From: a virus
IMG/VR virus record: IMGVR_UViG_3300047659_000078
Coordinates: 1-24,739 of that record
Strand: one strand, 5' to 3'
DNA length: 24,739 bases
Notes under the pieces: model-generated
Seen by the model: the letters and a program-made list of their open reading frames with translations, nothing else
Told to the model about the DNA's origin: nothing
Database searches by the model: none
Program-made: the position numbers and the translations under genes
In this document: positions 1 through 6,842 of the stretch, one piece after another
How the letters are laid out: every line of letters starts with the position of its first letter
Position numbering within the stretch: position 1 is the stretch's first letter

Positions 1-426
1 ATGAAAAGAATCCACGTCGCAATCCTCGCAATCCTTGCATTGGCATCATCGGTAATCATTGCCCATGCAACGGGCAGTCTCGAACACACCCAAGGGGTCC
101 TCTACTCTTCGGGCGATCCCATCCAGCAGTGCTCTCCACAGGCCACGCTCCCGGCCAAAACGCTCGGAACAAAATATTTTGCCAACTACACCACGGCCTC
201 CCTTAACTGCATGGACGTCTACGGCTACACCGGCACTCAGTCGGTCCCGTCGCAGGTACCCATCAAATTCCGCATCGGCGGCTTTGTTACGGGCACGGAA
301 ACCGACTTCGGCATTGTCGGTTCGGCCGGCAAGATCTTCTGGCCGGCATCCGGGGTCACCAAGATCGGTTTCCAGGCATTTAGCTCCGCCAACAATACGA
401 CGAAAGTCAGCGGCGCTTCCCGGTAA
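1..426 (+). CDS. Small secreted protein of unknown function
   Basis: I do not recognise this 141-residue protein. Residues 1-23 look like a classical Sec signal peptide: K2 and R3, a hydrophobic core (AILAILALASSVII), then an AHA signal-peptidase site before TG. The mature part is about 118 residues, rich in Ser, Thr and Gly, with two cysteines (C44, C70) that could form a disulfide after export, and no further membrane segment. The ATG is the first base of the window, so its RBS is not visible; I keep this start because it gives a complete signal peptide. It lies directly upstream of the major capsid gene on the same strand, separated by a family A palindrome, an unusual place for an exported protein. 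A moron that alters the lysogen's envelope, or an exclusion factor, is possible; nothing in the sequence proves either. Confidence 0.7.
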   Translation: MKRIHVAILAILALASSVIIAHATGSLEHTQGVLYSSGDPIQQCSPQATLPAKTLGTKYFANYTTASLNCMDVYGYTGTQSVPSQVPIKFRIGGFVTGTETDFGIVGSAGKIFWPASGVTKIGFQAFSSANNTTKVSGASR

Positions 427-432
427 TCGAAG

Positions 433-519
433 CTACCACCCCCAGCCCCTCCTGAACCAGGAGGGGAGGAAAAACACCCAGATCTTCCCCCTCCTTGATA
501 AGGGGGTCAGGGGGTGGTC
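433..519. repeat. Family A composite palindrome, copy 1
   Basis: Outer arms ACCACCCCC (435-443) and GGGGGTGGT (510-518) enclose two inner hairpins. The first has arms CCCCTCCTG and CAGGAGGGG around AAC (447-467). The second is CCCCCTCCTT/ATAAGGGGG. The predicted fold is a three-way junction. It fills the gap between the secreted-protein gene and the capsid gene and leaves the capsid RBS (541-547) intact. Confidence 0.85.
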
Positions 520-554
520 GAATAATCATTAACCTGTAAGAAAGGAGCAACATC

Positions 555-1547
555 ATGGCAGTTATCGGCAGCAACAGCTCGACCCTCATCGATGTGGCGA
601 ACAGTCTCGATCCGGACGGCAGGGTCGCGAGAGTCGCGGAACTTCTCAACCAGACCAATGCGCTTCTGGAGGACATGCCCTTTATCGAATCCAACATGGA
701 GACCGGGCACCGTTCCGTGGTCCGCACCGGCCTCCCCTCCGCCACCTGGCGCAAGCTGTACCAGGGCATTCAGCCGTCAAAATCCACCCGCACCCCGGTA
801 GTCGATACCTGCGGCATGCTGGAGGCACGAAACCATGTGGATAAGGACGTGGCGGAACTAAACGGCAACACGGCCGCCTTCCGGCTGTCCGAAGGTATAG
901 CCGAGGTGGAGGCCATGAACCAGACCATGGCCCAGACCTTGTTCTACGGCGATACCACGATCAACCCGGAGCGCATCAACGGCCTCACCCCCCGTTACAA
1001 CACGATTTCCTCCACGGTGCCGATCTCCCACAACGTCATCAACGGCGGCGGCGCCGGCTCCTCGAACACCTCCATCTGGCTCGTTGTCTGGGGTGAAAAC
1101 ACCGTCTTCGGCGTCTACCCCAAGGGGAGCCGGGCCGGGCTGGTGCACGAAGACCTGGGTCTTGAAGACGTGCTCGACGGTAACGGCGGCTTCTACCGGG
1201 CGTACAAGGATTGGTGGCAGTGGAAAAACGGCCTGGTGGTCAAGGACTGGCGCTATTGCGTCCGTATCTGCAACGTCGATGTCAACAACCTGACCACCGA
1301 ATCATCGGCGGCCGACATCATCAAGCTGATGATCAAGTCGATCCACCGCATCCCGTATCTCACCATGGGGCGCCCGGTATTCTATGCCAATCGCACCGTG
1401 CGCGAGATGCTGGACATCCAGGCGCTCAACAAATCCAATTACGTCCTGGCGATCAAGGAAGCGGCCGAGCAGTTCAAGACCACCTTCATGGGGATCCCCA
1501 TCAAGACCTGCGACCAGCTGCTGTTGACCGAAGCCAAGGTATCTTAA
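555..1547 (+). CDS. Major capsid protein, epsilon15 gp7 / BPP-1 Bbp17 type
   Basis: This 330-residue protein is the probable major head subunit. The N-terminal third carries the pattern typical of this podovirus capsid family as I know it: a 'LLEDMPFIESN' stretch followed by 'GHRSVVRTGLPSATWRK' (about residues 37-60), then 'NTAAFRLSEGIAEVEAMNQTMA' and 'LFYGD' (about 103-131). The length is normal for the epsilon15 gp7/Bbp17 family. No membrane segment or signal peptide is seen. The ATG is set by AAAGGAG at 541-547, seven bases upstream. A gene resembling the Bbp16 cement protein follows, the pairing known from BPP-1-like phages, which supports the call. Palindromes flank the gene on both sides. 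The family assignment is from memory of sequence patterns, so capsid function is firmer than the exact family. Confidence 0.85.
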   Translation: MAVIGSNSSTLIDVANSLDPDGRVARVAELLNQTNALLEDMPFIESNMETGHRSVVRTGLPSATWRKLYQGIQPSKSTRTPVVDTCGMLEARNHVDKDVAELNGNTAAFRLSEGIAEVEAMNQTMAQTLFYGDTTINPERINGLTPRYNTISSTVPISHNVINGGGAGSSNTSIWLVVWGENTVFGVYPKGSRAGLVHEDLGLEDVLDGNGGFYRAYKDWWQWKNGLVVKDWRYCVRICNVDVNNLTTESSAADIIKLMIKSIHRIPYLTMGRPVFYANRTVREMLDIQALNKSNYVLAIKEAAEQFKTTFMGIPIKTCDQLLLTEAKVS

Positions 1548-1558
1548 AGGCGGTAGTA

Positions 1559-1665
1559 GGCTGAAGGCTGAAGGCTGAAGGCTGAAGGTTCAACCCTCCG
1601 TCCTCAGCCCTCAGTCCTCGGCCCTCAGTCCTCGGCCCTCAGTCCTCGGCCTTCAGCCTTCAGCC
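1559..1665. repeat. Family B palindrome with tandem arrays (GGCTGAA / CCTTCAGCC)
   Basis: Four tandem copies of the heptamer GGCTGAA (1559-1586) face an inverted CCTTCAGCCTTCAGCC arm (1650-1665). The loop holds three perfect copies of the 14-mer CCTCAGTCCTCGGC (1609-1622, 1623-1636, 1637-1650). It occupies the capsid-cement junction and stops short of the cement gene RBS at 1687-1693. Confidence 0.9.
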
Positions 1666-1699
1666 CTTGACCATCAGCCTACAAAGAAAGGAGCACCCA

Positions 1700-2131
1700 A
1701 TGATTCTCGATTCCTCCCTTCAGCTCGCACTGACCCAGGCCGTCACCGCGACCGCTCTTTCAACCAACGTCATCGACATCGGCTCGGCCCGCAATATCGG
1801 CGCCGGTGATGATCTTTACCTCTACATCCAGACCAACACCGCCGCCGCTGCTGCCGGCAACGCCACGGTCAACTTCCAGTTGCAGACCTCGCAGGCGCAG
1901 GCCTTGACATCGCCGGTCACCGTGCTCGACTCCGGCGCAATACCCATCGCCTCCCTGGGCGCCAACAGCTGCCTGAAGCTTAAGCTCCCCACGTCGCCGG
2001 CGTTTCAGGAGTTCCTTGCCCTGAATTTCCTGGTCACCAACGGGCCGCTCACGGCCGGGGCGTTCTCCGCCACGATCACTCGGAACGTGGATGACTCCGC
2101 CGTGTATCCGTCGGGCTTCAATATTATATAA
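1700..2131 (+). CDS. Bbp16-like capsid cement (decoration) protein
   Basis: This 143-residue protein starts with 'MILDSSLQLALTQAVTATALSTNVIDIGSA', the pattern I associate with the Bbp16 decoration proteins of BPP-1-like phages: 'STN-ID-G-ARNIG' followed by alternating short beta strands. It would sit on the outside of the shell and stabilise it. The residues are mostly small and hydrophobic with Thr and Gly, as in a compact jelly-roll, with no membrane segment and no cysteine-rich motif. The ATG at 1700 is preceded by AAAGGAG (1687-1693); an upstream in-frame start at 1667 would read through the repeat and the RBS, so I reject it. It lies directly after the capsid gene, as expected. A generic head protein is the alternative. 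Confidence 0.78.
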   Translation: MILDSSLQLALTQAVTATALSTNVIDIGSARNIGAGDDLYLYIQTNTAAAAAGNATVNFQLQTSQAQALTSPVTVLDSGAIPIASLGANSCLKLKLPTSPAFQEFLALNFLVTNGPLTAGAFSATITRNVDDSAVYPSGFNII

Positions 2132-2137
2132 ATCCTG

Positions 2138-2161
2138 TAGGGGCGCTGCTTGCAGAGCCCT
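2138..2161. repeat. Family D short hairpin, copy 1
   Basis: TAGGGGCGC followed by TGC-TT-GCA and GCCC can fold as a small imperfect hairpin just after the cement gene stop codon. Related units lie at 2460-2478 and 10890-10911, each immediately upstream of a family A element. Confidence 0.5.
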
Positions 2162-2170
2162 GAGGTTGGC

Positions 2171-2259
2171 TACCACCCCCGACCCCTCCTGAACCAGGAG
2201 GGGAGGAAAAACATCCAGATCTTCCCCCTCCTTGATAAGGAGGGGGTTAGGGGGTGGTG
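2171..2259. repeat. Family A composite palindrome, copy 2
   Basis: ACCACCCCC (2172-2180) and GGGGGTGGT (2250-2258) form the outer arms. Inner hairpins repeat those of copy 1: CCCCTCCTG/CAGGAGGGG, then CCCCCTCCTT/AAGGAGGGGG. The copy is nearly identical to that at 433-519, with a few substitutions. Confidence 0.88.
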
Positions 2260-2291
2260 GAACAGTTCATCTCTCAACAAAGGAGTTTCAA

Positions 2292-2462
2292 ATGGCGCGT
2301 TATCGTGCAAACAAACTCGGCTTCGACGGGAAGCAGCTCCGCGAGCCCGGCGAGGAGTTCGACTTCGACGGTGAACCGGGGCACTGGATGGATGCCCTGG
2401 ATGCCTCCGGCCGGACGAAGAAGGACATCTTGGCCAAGGCATCGGAAGGTCACGGTAAGTAG
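2292..2462 (+). CDS. Small conserved phage protein (head/connector region)
   Basis: This 56-residue acidic protein begins MARYRANKLGFDGKQLREPG. The pattern (a Lys-rich start, 'G-F-x-GKQLREPGEEFDFDGEPG', then 'WMDALD') matches a small protein family often found near podovirus head and connector genes; I know no defined role for it. The ATG at 2292 is chosen because AAAGGAG (2279-2285) lies six bases upstream; in-frame starts further upstream lie inside the family A palindrome. The TAG stop forms the edge of a family D/A repeat pair. It sits between the cement protein and the tail adaptor, consistent with a structural or assembly role. No transmembrane segment is seen. Confidence 0.72.
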   Translation: MARYRANKLGFDGKQLREPGEEFDFDGEPGHWMDALDASGRTKKDILAKASEGHGK

Positions 2463-2478
2463 GGGCGCTTGTGCCCTG
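2460..2478. repeat. Family D short hairpin, copy 2
   Basis: TAGGGGCGCTTGTGCCC can pair as GGGCGC/GTGCCC with one G-U pair. It overlaps the stop codon of the small head protein and lies nine bases before a family A element. Confidence 0.5.
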
Positions 2479-2485
2479 GGTAGGC

Positions 2486-2589
2486 TACCACCCCCGGCCC
2501 TTTAGGCCCCAGAGGGTCCTCCTGAACCAGGAGGGGAGAAAAAACACCCAAGTCTTCCCCCTCCTTGATAAGGGGGGCAGGGGGTGGTC
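2486..2589. repeat. Family A composite palindrome, copy 3, with nested insert
   Basis: Outer arms ACCACCCCC (2487-2495) and GGGGGTGGT (2580-2588). Unlike the other copies, about 19 bases (around 2499-2518, including TTTAGGCCCCAG and AGGGTCC) interrupt the first inner arm. CCCTTTAGGCCCCAG (2498-2512) is the exact reverse complement of 5861-5875, so the insert is itself a repeated unit. Confidence 0.85.
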
Positions 2590-2609
2590 GAACTGAAAGG
2601 TAACTAACC

Positions 2610-3260
2610 ATGTCCGTCACATCCGACGTCCAAATCTGCAACATGGCCCTGGCCCACTGCGGGGTGACTACCCTGATCGCCGACCTGGCCGAATCCAGCC
2701 AGCAGGGCGAGCTGTGCAATCTTTTCTACGAGCCGACGCGGAACAAGGTATCGCAGGCCATTCCCTGGCCGTTCGCCCGCAAATACGCTCCATTGCAGGA
2801 CATTGGTTCGCCCCCGGCGAATTGGGGGTTTCGCTACCTCTACCCCACGGATTGCCTGAAGTTCCGCAACATCGTCAACAACGGCTATGTCCCTTTTTTG
2901 CCCGGTTTTTACCCTGGGTATCATGCCGACTTCACTCTATGCCTGCCCCCCCGGGCGCCGTTTTCGATCGGGCTGGCAACCGACGCCAGCTCCAGGGTCA
3001 TCTATAGCAACGTGGCCGCGGCCCAGGGGGAGTACACGGTTCTGGTCACCGATCCGACCCTGTTCCCGCAGACGTTCGTCAACGCCCTTGCCTGGGCCTT
3101 GGCGGCGGAGATAGCCATTCCCCTGACCACGGACATGCAGCGGGCGCAACTGGCGCGGACCATGTATATGACAGCGATCCTTGAGGCCGGGGCGGACCTG
3201 CTGAACGAGAACGCGGACGGCCCGCAGCCGGAGAGTGATTTTATCAGGTGCAGAAGATAA
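2610..3260 (+). CDS. T7 gp11-like tail adaptor (tubular protein A type)
   Basis: This 216-residue protein should form the ring joining portal to nozzle. The N-terminus 'VQICNMALAHCGV' (residues 6-18), then 'CNLFYEPTRNKVSQAIPWPFARKYAPL', is the characteristic start of gp11-like adaptors in short-tailed phages. 'WGFRYLYPTDCLKFRNI' and the helical C-terminal half ('ALAWALAAEIAIPLTTDMQRAQLARTMY') also fit the family, and the length is close to T7 gp11. The ATG has a modest AAAGG (2596-2600) upstream. It is followed by the gp12-like nozzle, the order seen in T7. The stop codon touches the left arm of a perfect inverted repeat. Confidence is high for an adaptor, lower for which sub-family. Confidence 0.85.
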   Translation: MSVTSDVQICNMALAHCGVTTLIADLAESSQQGELCNLFYEPTRNKVSQAIPWPFARKYAPLQDIGSPPANWGFRYLYPTDCLKFRNIVNNGYVPFLPGFYPGYHADFTLCLPPRAPFSIGLATDASSRVIYSNVAAAQGEYTVLVTDPTLFPQTFVNALAWALAAEIAIPLTTDMQRAQLARTMYMTAILEAGADLLNENADGPQPESDFIRCRR

Positions 3261-3338
3261 AAGAGTGAAGGGCGAAGAGTTAAGAGTGAATAAAAGAGAT
3301 TCTAAGATTTCACCCTTCACTCTTCGCCCTTCACTCTT
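3261..3338. repeat. Perfect 20-bp inverted repeat filling the gp11-gp12 gap (family B)
   Basis: AAGAGTGAAGGGCGAAGAGT (3261-3280) is repeated perfectly in inverted orientation at 3319-3338, with a 38-base loop. The left arm begins right after the adaptor stop codon. The right arm ends on the first base of the nozzle RBS TAAGGAG (3338-3344). Confidence 0.92.
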
Positions 3339-3349
3339 AAGGAGTTAAA

Positions 3350-5776
3350 ATGGGTCAGGGAATACCGCAAGTCACGTTCGCCTCGGGAGAACTTTCGCCC
3401 GCACTGTACGGCCGCATCGATCTGGCCAAGTACTTCAGCGGCCTGGCGGAATGCCGCAACTTCATCGTCAGGCCGACCGGTGGGGTGGACAACCGTCCCG
3501 GCACCGCGTTCATAGCCTGTGTCAAGGACAGCACCACCAAGGTCCGGCTGATCCCCTTTTCATTCTCCACCACCCAGACCTATGTGTTGGCGTTCGGCAA
3601 TCAGTACCTGTGGGTCTTCATGAACGGGGGCCAGGTGCTCTATCCTGCCGGCAACGCGCTGGCCGGACAGGTCGTGGAGGTCGCCACCCCCTATCTCGCC
3701 GCCGATCTGCCGCTTCTGAAGTTTACCCAGTCCGCGGACGTGATGACCATCACGCACCCCGATTACCCGACCCAGCAGCTCTCCAGGACCGAGCACTGGG
3801 CATGGTCGTTCGCCCGGTTCGCCAACGTCAACGGGCCGTTCCAGGACACCAACATCGACGAAAGCGTCACGGTGTACGCCTCGGGCCTGTCGGAAACCGT
3901 GACCGTCACCGCCAATACGGCGCTGTTCACGTCCAGCATGGTCGGGATGCTGATGTACATCGAGGAGGCGCCGGACGCCACGACGCCCGTGTGGGAGGTG
4001 CAGCAGACGATCGTGCTCAACCAGGTCGTCCGGGCCGGGCAGTACTACTACCAGGCCATGACCGCCGGCGTCACCGGCACGGTCATGCCCGACCACACGC
4101 AAGGGACCGCGTGCGACGGCAATCCCGGCGTTTCCTGGAAGTACCTGAACTCGGGTTCCGGGATCGTCCAGATCACAGGTTTTACCTCGCCGGCCTCCGT
4201 CACCGCCAACGTGCTGACCCAACTCCCCCAGAACGTGGTCTCGGTCACCGTCCCCCAGCAGATCGCCAATGTAACGCCGGGCGGCGGCTACGGTTTTTTC
4301 TACGTGGTCGTCACGATCCCGGCGCATGGGTATGCGGACGGCAGCTCGGTCGTTATCGCGGGGGTGAACGGCACGCAATGCAACGGGGCATGGGTCATCC
4401 ACGTCATCGATTCCAACAATTTCAAACTCGTCGGCTGCGTCAGCGAATCCATCTATCACGGGGGCGGGACCTGTTCCAGCTCCGTGGTCGCGGTCCCCAC
4501 CTACTTATGGGCCTTTGAATCGTGGGGCGGCAACAAGTCCTGGCCGGGCACGACCGCCTATTACCAGCAGCGGCAGTGCTTCGGCGGCTCCGCCGACTTT
4601 CCGCAGACCATCTGGATTTCCCGGACGGCCGGGTATCTGGATTTCGGGCAGAACGTAGTGCTTTTGGACGACGATGCGATCACCTTCACCGTGGCGTCCA
4701 GGGAGGTCAACTATGTGCGCCACATGATCGAGATGACGGACCTGATCGTTCTTACCTCCAGCGGGGAATGGATCGTCCAGGGCGCCGCGAACGGCGTGCT
4801 GACCCCCTCCGCGATCAGCGTCAATCGCCAGGGGTACAACGGCTGCTCCGACGTGCCCCCCATCGTGGTCAACTATACCATCATCTACATCCAGTCGAAA
4901 GGGTCCCAGGTCCGGTCCCTGTCCTACCAGTTCCAGACGAATTCTTATGTCGGAGAAGACGTGACCGTCATGTCGTCGCACCTGTTCCAGGGCCACACCA
5001 TCCTGGAATGGGCGTTCCAGCAGATTCCCTTTTCGTGCATCTGGGCGGTGCGCGACGACGGCGTGCTGCTCGGGTTCACCTATATGCAGGAGCAGCAGGT
5101 TGCCGCCTGGCACAGGCACGATACGGACGGGCTGTTCGAATCGGTCTGCACGATCGTCGAGGGTAATGTGGATGCCGTGTACGTGGTGGTGAACCGCACG
5201 ATCGGCGGCCAACGGAAACGGTATGTCGAGCGGTTTGACAACCGGCAGTTTACCGATGTTACGGATGCGTTCTTCGTGGATGCCGGATTGTCCTGGTCGG
5301 GCGCCCCGGCAACGGTATTCTCGGGACTGGATCATCTGGAGGGACAGACGGTCTCGATCCTGGCCGACGGCAACGTCCACCCCCGGCGGGTGGTTGCGGG
5401 AGGGTCGGTCACGCTCGATTACGCGGCCTCGGACGTTCACATCGGCCTGCCGATCACGGCGGAGATCGCGACCCTCAACCTGAGCGTACCGGGCCAGAAT
5501 GTCCTGGACAAGAAGAAGCTCATCAGCAAGGTGTCGCTGATCTGCCAGTCCTCCCGGGGGATCATGGCCGGCCCGGACAGTGACCATCTGCGGCAGTACA
5601 AGGACCAGAGCGGCGTGCTGGGCACAGGCAGTCCGATACCGGTGCAGACAGGCATGTTCGAGATCCTGACCCAGGCCGCGTGGGACAAGAACGGCACCGT
5701 TACGGTGCAGCAGACGGATCCGCTGCCCCTGTCCATACTGGCCGTGATTCCCGATGTGGCTGTTGGCGGGACGTAA
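3350..5776 (+). CDS. T7 gp12-like tail nozzle (tubular protein B type)
   Basis: This 808-residue protein would form the distal tail tube. The N-terminus 'PQVTFASGELSPALYGRIDLAKYFSGLAEC' followed by 'RPTGGVDNRPGT' (residues 5-51) is the hallmark of podovirus nozzle proteins, and 'LAFGNQYLWVF' and 'LPLLKFTQSADVMTITHP' follow as usual. Residues about 321-364 ('IPAHGYADGSSVVIAGVNGTQ' to 'FKLVG') look like a small beta insertion domain common in such proteins. The C-terminal half has 'ERFDNRQFTDVTDAFFVDAGLSW' and 'LDHLEGQTVSILADGNVH', again typical. The length is close to T7 gp12 (794 residues). ATG 3350 is set by TAAGGAG at 3338-3344. A large antisense frame across the gene is a GC-driven shadow. 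Confidence 0.88.
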   Translation: MGQGIPQVTFASGELSPALYGRIDLAKYFSGLAECRNFIVRPTGGVDNRPGTAFIACVKDSTTKVRLIPFSFSTTQTYVLAFGNQYLWVFMNGGQVLYPAGNALAGQVVEVATPYLAADLPLLKFTQSADVMTITHPDYPTQQLSRTEHWAWSFARFANVNGPFQDTNIDESVTVYASGLSETVTVTANTALFTSSMVGMLMYIEEAPDATTPVWEVQQTIVLNQVVRAGQYYYQAMTAGVTGTVMPDHTQGTACDGNPGVSWKYLNSGSGIVQITGFTSPASVTANVLTQLPQNVVSVTVPQQIANVTPGGGYGFFYVVVTIPAHGYADGSSVVIAGVNGTQCNGAWVIHVIDSNNFKLVGCVSESIYHGGGTCSSSVVAVPTYLWAFESWGGNKSWPGTTAYYQQRQCFGGSADFPQTIWISRTAGYLDFGQNVVLLDDDAITFTVASREVNYVRHMIEMTDLIVLTSSGEWIVQGAANGVLTPSAISVNRQGYNGCSDVPPIVVNYTIIYIQSKGSQVRSLSYQFQTNSYVGEDVTVMSSHLFQGHTILEWAFQQIPFSCIWAVRDDGVLLGFTYMQEQQVAAWHRHDTDGLFESVCTIVEGNVDAVYVVVNRTIGGQRKRYVERFDNRQFTDVTDAFFVDAGLSWSGAPATVFSGLDHLEGQTVSILADGNVHPRRVVAGGSVTLDYAASDVHIGLPITAEIATLNLSVPGQNVLDKKKLISKVSLICQSSRGIMAGPDSDHLRQYKDQSGVLGTGSPIPVQTGMFEILTQAAWDKNGTVTVQQTDPLPLSILAVIPDVAVGGT

Positions 5777-5790
5777 AAACCTTCCCTCCC

Positions 5791-5864
5791 CCAGCGGGGG
5801 AGGGTCAGGGAGGGGGAATAAGTGCAAGATCAAATGATCCCCCCTCCTAACCTCCCCCCGCTGG
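5791..5864. repeat. Imperfect 26-bp inverted repeat (family A relative)
   Basis: Arms 5791-5816 and 5839-5864 match at 21 of 26 positions by hand alignment, beginning with CCAGCGGGGG and its complement. It resembles family A in being C-rich left and G-rich right, but has a different core. The right edge carries CTGGGGCCTAAAGGG (5861-5875), the inverse of the nested insert in family A copy 3. Confidence 0.8.
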
Positions 5865-5881
5865 GGCCTAAAGGGGACCGA

Positions 5882-5941
5882 GGGGGATTTGCCTTTGATA
5901 TTTAAAAGCAAATCCCCCCTGACCCCCCTTTGCAAAGGGGG
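5882..5941. repeat. Double palindrome upstream of the small membrane protein
   Basis: GGGGGATTTGC (5882-5892) pairs perfectly with GCAAATCCCCC (5908-5918), an 11-bp stem. Directly next to it, CCCCCTTTGCAAAGGGGG (5924-5941) is a perfect 18-base palindrome. Together with the preceding inverted repeat these structures fill the 215-base gap 5777-5991; I see no gene there. Confidence 0.85.
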
Positions 5942-5991
5942 AAACTATTTATCGGTTCGGACATCCAGGATGTCCATAGGAGGAACCCAGA

Positions 5992-6174
5992 ATGACGCAG
6001 CCCGATCAAGTAACCTATATCTTTTACAGCGGAGTGCTCGGCGTTCTGGGCTGGATAGGCCGGTCGTTGATGCACCTGGTCAAGGAGGTCAAGGCGGTCA
6101 GCCTGATCGTCCGGACCTGCCCCAACTGCCGGGACACGGTCACCAGGATCAACGAGGCGGATACGCATCTATGA
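5992..6174 (+). CDS. Small membrane protein with CxxC, unknown
   Basis: This 60-residue protein has one probable membrane helix at about residues 9-29 (IFYSGVLGVLGWIGRSLMHLV), a basic patch, and a CPNC motif at about residues 43-46 near the C-terminus. I do not recognise a family. The start is firm: AGGAGG (5978-5983) lies eight bases before the ATG. Its stop overlaps the next start (ATGA at 6171-6174), so the two are probably translationally coupled. Small membrane proteins in podovirus late regions include holins and spanin parts, but position among tail genes and the CxxC pair do not decide the role; a second holin-like protein is seen at 22704. Confidence 0.65.
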   Translation: MTQPDQVTYIFYSGVLGVLGWIGRSLMHLVKEVKAVSLIVRTCPNCRDTVTRINEADTHL

Positions 6175-6737
6175 AAACCGAGGTTGAGAGTAGAGAGATG
6201 AGAGATGAGGTCGCAACCTTCAACCCTCAACGCTCATCTGCCGTTATCGTGCCGGCAACGGCGGAGCATATCCCGGCAATAGCGGCCGACCTGCGCGAGG
6301 CGGACCGGGAGGAGTTGCGGGCCGTGGGGTGCATGGACCCGCTGGATTGCATGTTCCACGGTCTGGCGCACTCGGAGAAAGCCTGGACCGGGTTGATCGA
6401 CGAAGAGCCGGTTTGCATGTTCGGTGCGGTGCCGGCCTCGATCCTGGGCAACGTGGGGCGTCCCTGGATGGTGGGGACGAACCGCCTCGATAAACATCCG
6501 TTGGTATTCCTCCGTCGTTGCAAGAGGGAGGGGTGCCTGGGAGAGATGCGGGAGCGCTTCGACGTGCTTACGAACTACGTGGACGTGCGGAACACGCGGG
6601 CAATCGAGTGGTTGATGTGGCTGGGGTTCGATGTCAGGTTCGAGCCGGTAAGGATCGGGCCGTACAAGATGCCGTTTTTGCGATTTGAGATGAGAGGCTT
6701 AAATGATGTCGGCTACCACCCCCCGAACCCCTCCTAA
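6171..6737 (+). CDS. T7 gp13-like internal virion protein, GNAT fold
   Basis: This 188-residue protein matches the family that includes T7 gp13 (DUF2833 from memory): 'VPATAEHIPAIAADLREADREEL' (about 27-49), 'AWTGLIDEEPVCMFGA' (about 67-82), 'GRPWMVGTN', 'FLRRCKR' and 'NYVDVRNTRAIEWLMWLGFDV', the GNAT-like core. It is needed in T7 for assembly of the internal proteins. ATG 6171 overlaps the preceding stop as ATGA and has GAGGCGG ten bases upstream; an alternative in-frame ATG is at 6198. The first 23 residues (including EVESREMRDEV) are read through a family B palindrome. The last eight or so (VGYHPPNPS) come from a family A palindrome, which also supplies the TAA. The conserved domain lies between these repeat-coded ends. 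Confidence 0.8.
   Translation: MKTEVESREMRDEVATFNPQRSSAVIVPATAEHIPAIAADLREADREELRAVGCMDPLDCMFHGLAHSEKAWTGLIDEEPVCMFGAVPASILGNVGRPWMVGTNRLDKHPLVFLRRCKREGCLGEMRERFDVLTNYVDVRNTRAIEWLMWLGFDVRFEPVRIGPYKMPFLRFEMRGLNDVGYHPPNPS
6181..6239. repeat. Family B palindrome inside a coding region
   Basis: A purine-rich left half (GGTTGAGAGTAGAGAGATGA onward, 6182-6210) faces a pyrimidine-rich right half ending CTCAACGCTCATCTG (6225-6239). The unit resembles those at 21330-21398 and 22073-22160 but lies in frame within the first codons of the gp13-like gene. Confidence 0.75.
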
Positions 6738-6801
6738 ACTAGGAGGGGGAAAACTTGGCGTTTTTCCTCCCCTCCTAGTTTAGGAGGGGCCGGGGGTGGT
6801 A
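6714..6801. repeat. Family A composite palindrome, copy 4
   Basis: Outer arms ACCACCCCC (6715-6723) and GGGGGTGGT (6792-6800). Both inner hairpins have the TAG-type core: CCCCTCCTA (6728-6736)/TAGGAGGGG (6740-6748) and CCCCTCCTA (6769-6777)/TAGGAGGGG (6781-6789). The gp13-like gene ends inside the left part. Confidence 0.9.
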
Positions 6802-6842
6802 GAAATAATGGGTGGCAAAGGGTTATCAACAGGGAGTTACCA

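Noticed and set aside
1559-1665. CRISPR-like array
   Set aside because: The 14-mers and heptamers are contiguous tandem copies without spacers, only three or four in number, and no cas gene is present.
4505-5935. Long open frame on the - strand opposite the nozzle gene
   Set aside because: Arg/Pro/His/Gly-rich translation without family motifs; it is a GC-driven shadow of the nozzle gene, which has clear family signatures and an RBS.
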